A stretch of 64,000 nt of DNA, from positions 1 through 64,000 of the forward strand of contig NW_017962914.1 in NCBI RefSeq assembly GCF_001661345.1, given 5' to 3'. The notes under the pieces were generated by a model. That model searched no databases and had not been told where the DNA came from. It saw only the letters and a list, made by a program, of their open reading frames with translations. The DNA is from Ascoidea rubescens DSM 1968. Taxonomy: Eukaryota; Ascomycota; Saccharomycetes; Ascoideales; Ascoideaceae. Each line of letters starts with the position of its first letter. The stretch's first letter is position 1. Positions 62,159-64,000 of the stretch are shown piece after piece. The position numbers were made by a program, and so were the translations under genes.

Positions 62159-62649
62159 TTACAAAACCCAGCAAGAAAATAGGTCAAAGCATGAACTTAT
62201 TTCAACTTTTTTTTCTTTGAAATTTGCTTTGATAAATTTTAATAAAAAATAACAATCGTCACTATCATAAATATCAAGTTTTAATCTTCTAATATCTTTG
62301 TAGGATATCTTTCTAGGGTCTTTACTTTTAGTGAAAAGTTTTGAAGAGCTTAATATATTTAAATAATTGAATATTAATTCATATTTCTGAAGTAATAGTG
62401 GAATTAGGTTTTCATCAATTGATCTTTCAGATGAATTATTTTTTATATTATCGCTTTCATCTTCATTGACAGTATCATTTTCGTTGCTATAAATTGTATC
62501 CAAATTTCGATCTGTAAAGGATAGACTTGATAAAGTAAAATTTGATTTATTTGCAAAAGAATCAGAAGTGGATAAAAATGAATAATTTAAAAGATTAGTT
62601 TGGCTTGTTGTGTTCAAGCCATCATAGTTAAGATGAGTATTTTCAGGAC

Positions 62650-62683
<34 letters not shown>

Positions 62684-64000
62684 AGTAGTAGTAGTAGTAG
62701 TAGTACTGATGTTGTTATTATGATTGCTATAAATATCGATATTTTTGAATGGTATTAATTGTTTGAAAAGTCTTTCTAAATGCTGCAAGATTGAAAGATG
62801 GTTTGTTGAAAGATTCCATGATTTGAGTGGATAATTATTATTCAAATAAATAAAGTCATCTAAATCAACATTTGAAGCTTTGATTTTTCTAAGAATATTA
62901 GCATTTGAAACTTTATGATTATTATAATAATTAATTATGGGGTAAATATAATAATTCTTTTGAAAGACTACTTTAAATTCAATAACAATGTCAATATTAT
63001 ATTTTTTATAATTTTCAAAAATTATATCGTCAGAGGAAGATGCAATGAAATTTTTCTTCAAGGAGAATTTTTTCAACCATGATAAATCATGAAGAGAAAT
63101 GTTGTATAAGGAAGTGGTTTTGTGTTTTTTGATAAATCTATTGCTATTTGCATCTTGATCAAAAATAGGGTAGATTTTGCTTAGTAAGATTGAGATAAGG
63201 GTGATTAGTTTTGAATTATTTTCAACTTGTGGGATTGAATTGGAGTTAATACTTAAGTTTGAATTTAGGGATAAGTCGGAATTTAACGATAGCAAATTTG
63301 AAATGTTATTTTTGATCAAGATGTTTTTACCCAAGATCGAATACCTTAGTATTTTTAGTAGAGATGGGCCAAACATTTGTAAAAGGTACTCAACCTCATT
63401 GTGGGTTAGCCCGGATAAACTGGAGAGACTATTGAGATTGATATTCGTGGCATTGTTTTTATGGGTGGATTTATTGTGTTTATTGCTGTTGATGTTGCTA
63501 TCAACGTCAATAATATTTGTAGTGATGATGCTGTTATTGTTTTTCAAATCGTTGATCAAATTGATTTTAAAGACAGCGTAGTCGTCAAATTGGCTGTTAT
63601 TGATATAAGCAGATAAATGGGTATTTAAAAGCTCAGAGTAATTCCAGCCATGGTCATGATTATCAGAGGAGATGGTTTTTTCATCTAGTAGTAGACCTAG
63701 AGAAAACATTTTGATTTCGTCTCTTAAACGATTGGCTCTATTAGTATTGTTGATTTTGAAACCATTTTGTTGGAAATTGGTGATGGAGTCATAGAACTTT
63801 GCGCTTTTGGAGTCGTAATGTTTGAACTTGAAGAAACAGTTTGAATAGTCGTGGAGGCCACTGGGCAAGGACTTGAATTCTATGTTGGATAGGTCGATGG
63901 GGTTGTGGTGGTTGAACTGATAGGACCACTTTAGCTCGTATCCAATCTTAACATCGAACTCCACCAAAAAGACAGCCCTGACAGACGAGAGAGATGAAGA
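62159..64000 (-). CDS. LCHN/DENND11-type DENN protein (Anr2-like), 5' end beyond window
   Basis: Likely orthologue of yeast Anr2 (YKL047W) and human LCHN, lipid-droplet- or vesicle-associated DENN-module proteins with suspected Rab-exchange activity. The frame is open to the last base: it reads SSVRAVFLVEFDVKIGYELK, so the true ATG lies past 64000. The N-terminal longin-like part is diagnostic: VEFDVKIGYELKWSY, NIEFKSLPSGLHDYSN and NRLRDEIKMFSLGLLLDE. Later helical segments (LTHNEVEYLLQMFGPSLLKI and the C-terminal RRLKLDIYDSDDCYFLLKFI) continue the family pattern. Asn/Ser/Thr inserts occur at about 150-175 and 425-450. It ends CFDLFSCWVL. The symbol is withheld because only resemblance to the N-terminal block supports it. 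Confidence 0.7.
62645..62708. repeat. ATT/AGT trinucleotide repeats in the ANR2-like gene
   Basis: Runs of ATT then AGT (plus strand) code Asn and Thr tracts in an insert of the DENN-type protein. Confidence 0.88.

Noticed and set aside
1-64000. tRNA, snRNA, CRISPR, LTR or DNA-transposon elements
   Set aside because: Reading by eye for A/B-box pairs, U6 ACAGAGA, evenly spaced repeats, terminal repeats and transposase or reverse-transcriptase motifs gave nothing that holds up; short structured RNAs such as snoRNAs could still be missed.

Overview
The window is nuclear DNA from an AT-rich budding yeast (Saccharomycotina). The evidence is a dense run of mostly single-exon genes with clear yeast orthologues (CDC27, GUD1, NSE1, BRE2, ADE6, RPL32, ROX3, FMP27, RPT4, CDC31, SPT14, GCD1, MRPL40, CSL4, ENP2, OCH1), very short introns with GTATGT-type donors and CTAAY branch sites, and many long Asn-rich tracts coded by AAT/AAC. 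A conserved Leu of the CDC27 TPR region is coded by CTG, which argues for standard Leu decoding. I could not fix the genus. No tRNA, rRNA, CRISPR array, LTR element or DNA transposon could be supported.

Layout. 1-6.1 kb: 3' part of CDC27 (+), then a LicD/MNN4-type mannosylphosphate gene (-). 6.4-10 kb: GUD1 (-), with a Pdr-type element upstream, and NSE1 (-) with a GC-rich 3' half. 10.3-14 kb: BRE2 (+), then about 1.8 kb without an intact gene that holds a decayed MED10/NUT2 relic (-). 14-18.2 kb: ADE6 (-). 18.9-23.9 kb: a diverged PUF protein (+) and a Seg-like eisosome candidate (+). 24.3-26.3 kb: RPL32 (-) with a leader intron, divergent from ROX3/MED19 (+), which has a 73-nt intron. 26.9-36.6 kb: the giant lipid-transfer protein gene FMP27 (-). 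37-44.95 kb: an unidentified small gene (+), RPT4 (-), CDC31 (+), SPT14 (+, tiny first exon and a huge Asn repeat containing an assembly gap), GCD1 (-), MRPL40 (+). 45-46.4 kb: a 1.4-kb convergent gap with only ORF scraps. 46.4-50 kb: CSL4 (-), a TatD-family nuclease (+), and an atypical Rho GTPase (+) whose 5' end carries an assembly duplication. 50.5-52.3 kb: an F-box/LRR gene (-) broken by three in-frame stops. 52.7-61.3 kb: ENP2 (+), an NDD1-like protein (+), OCH1 (+). 62.2-64 kb: an ANR2/LCHN-type DENN protein (-), cut by the window end.

The genes are ordinary chromosomal neighbours, not an operon or a single system. Some share themes. The MNN4-like protein and OCH1 both act in Golgi mannan synthesis, and SPT14 starts GPI anchors. 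BRE2, ROX3 and the MED10 relic concern RNA polymerase II transcription. ENP2, CSL4, RPL32, MRPL40 and GCD1 serve RNA processing and translation.

The points most worth a second look are the atypical Rho protein with Rnd-like substitutions in its nucleotide pocket, the F-box/LRR gene with three stops but no frameshift, the MED10 relic, the Asn/Asp repeat inserted between the two Rossmann folds of SPT14, and the coherent intron signals of three genes.
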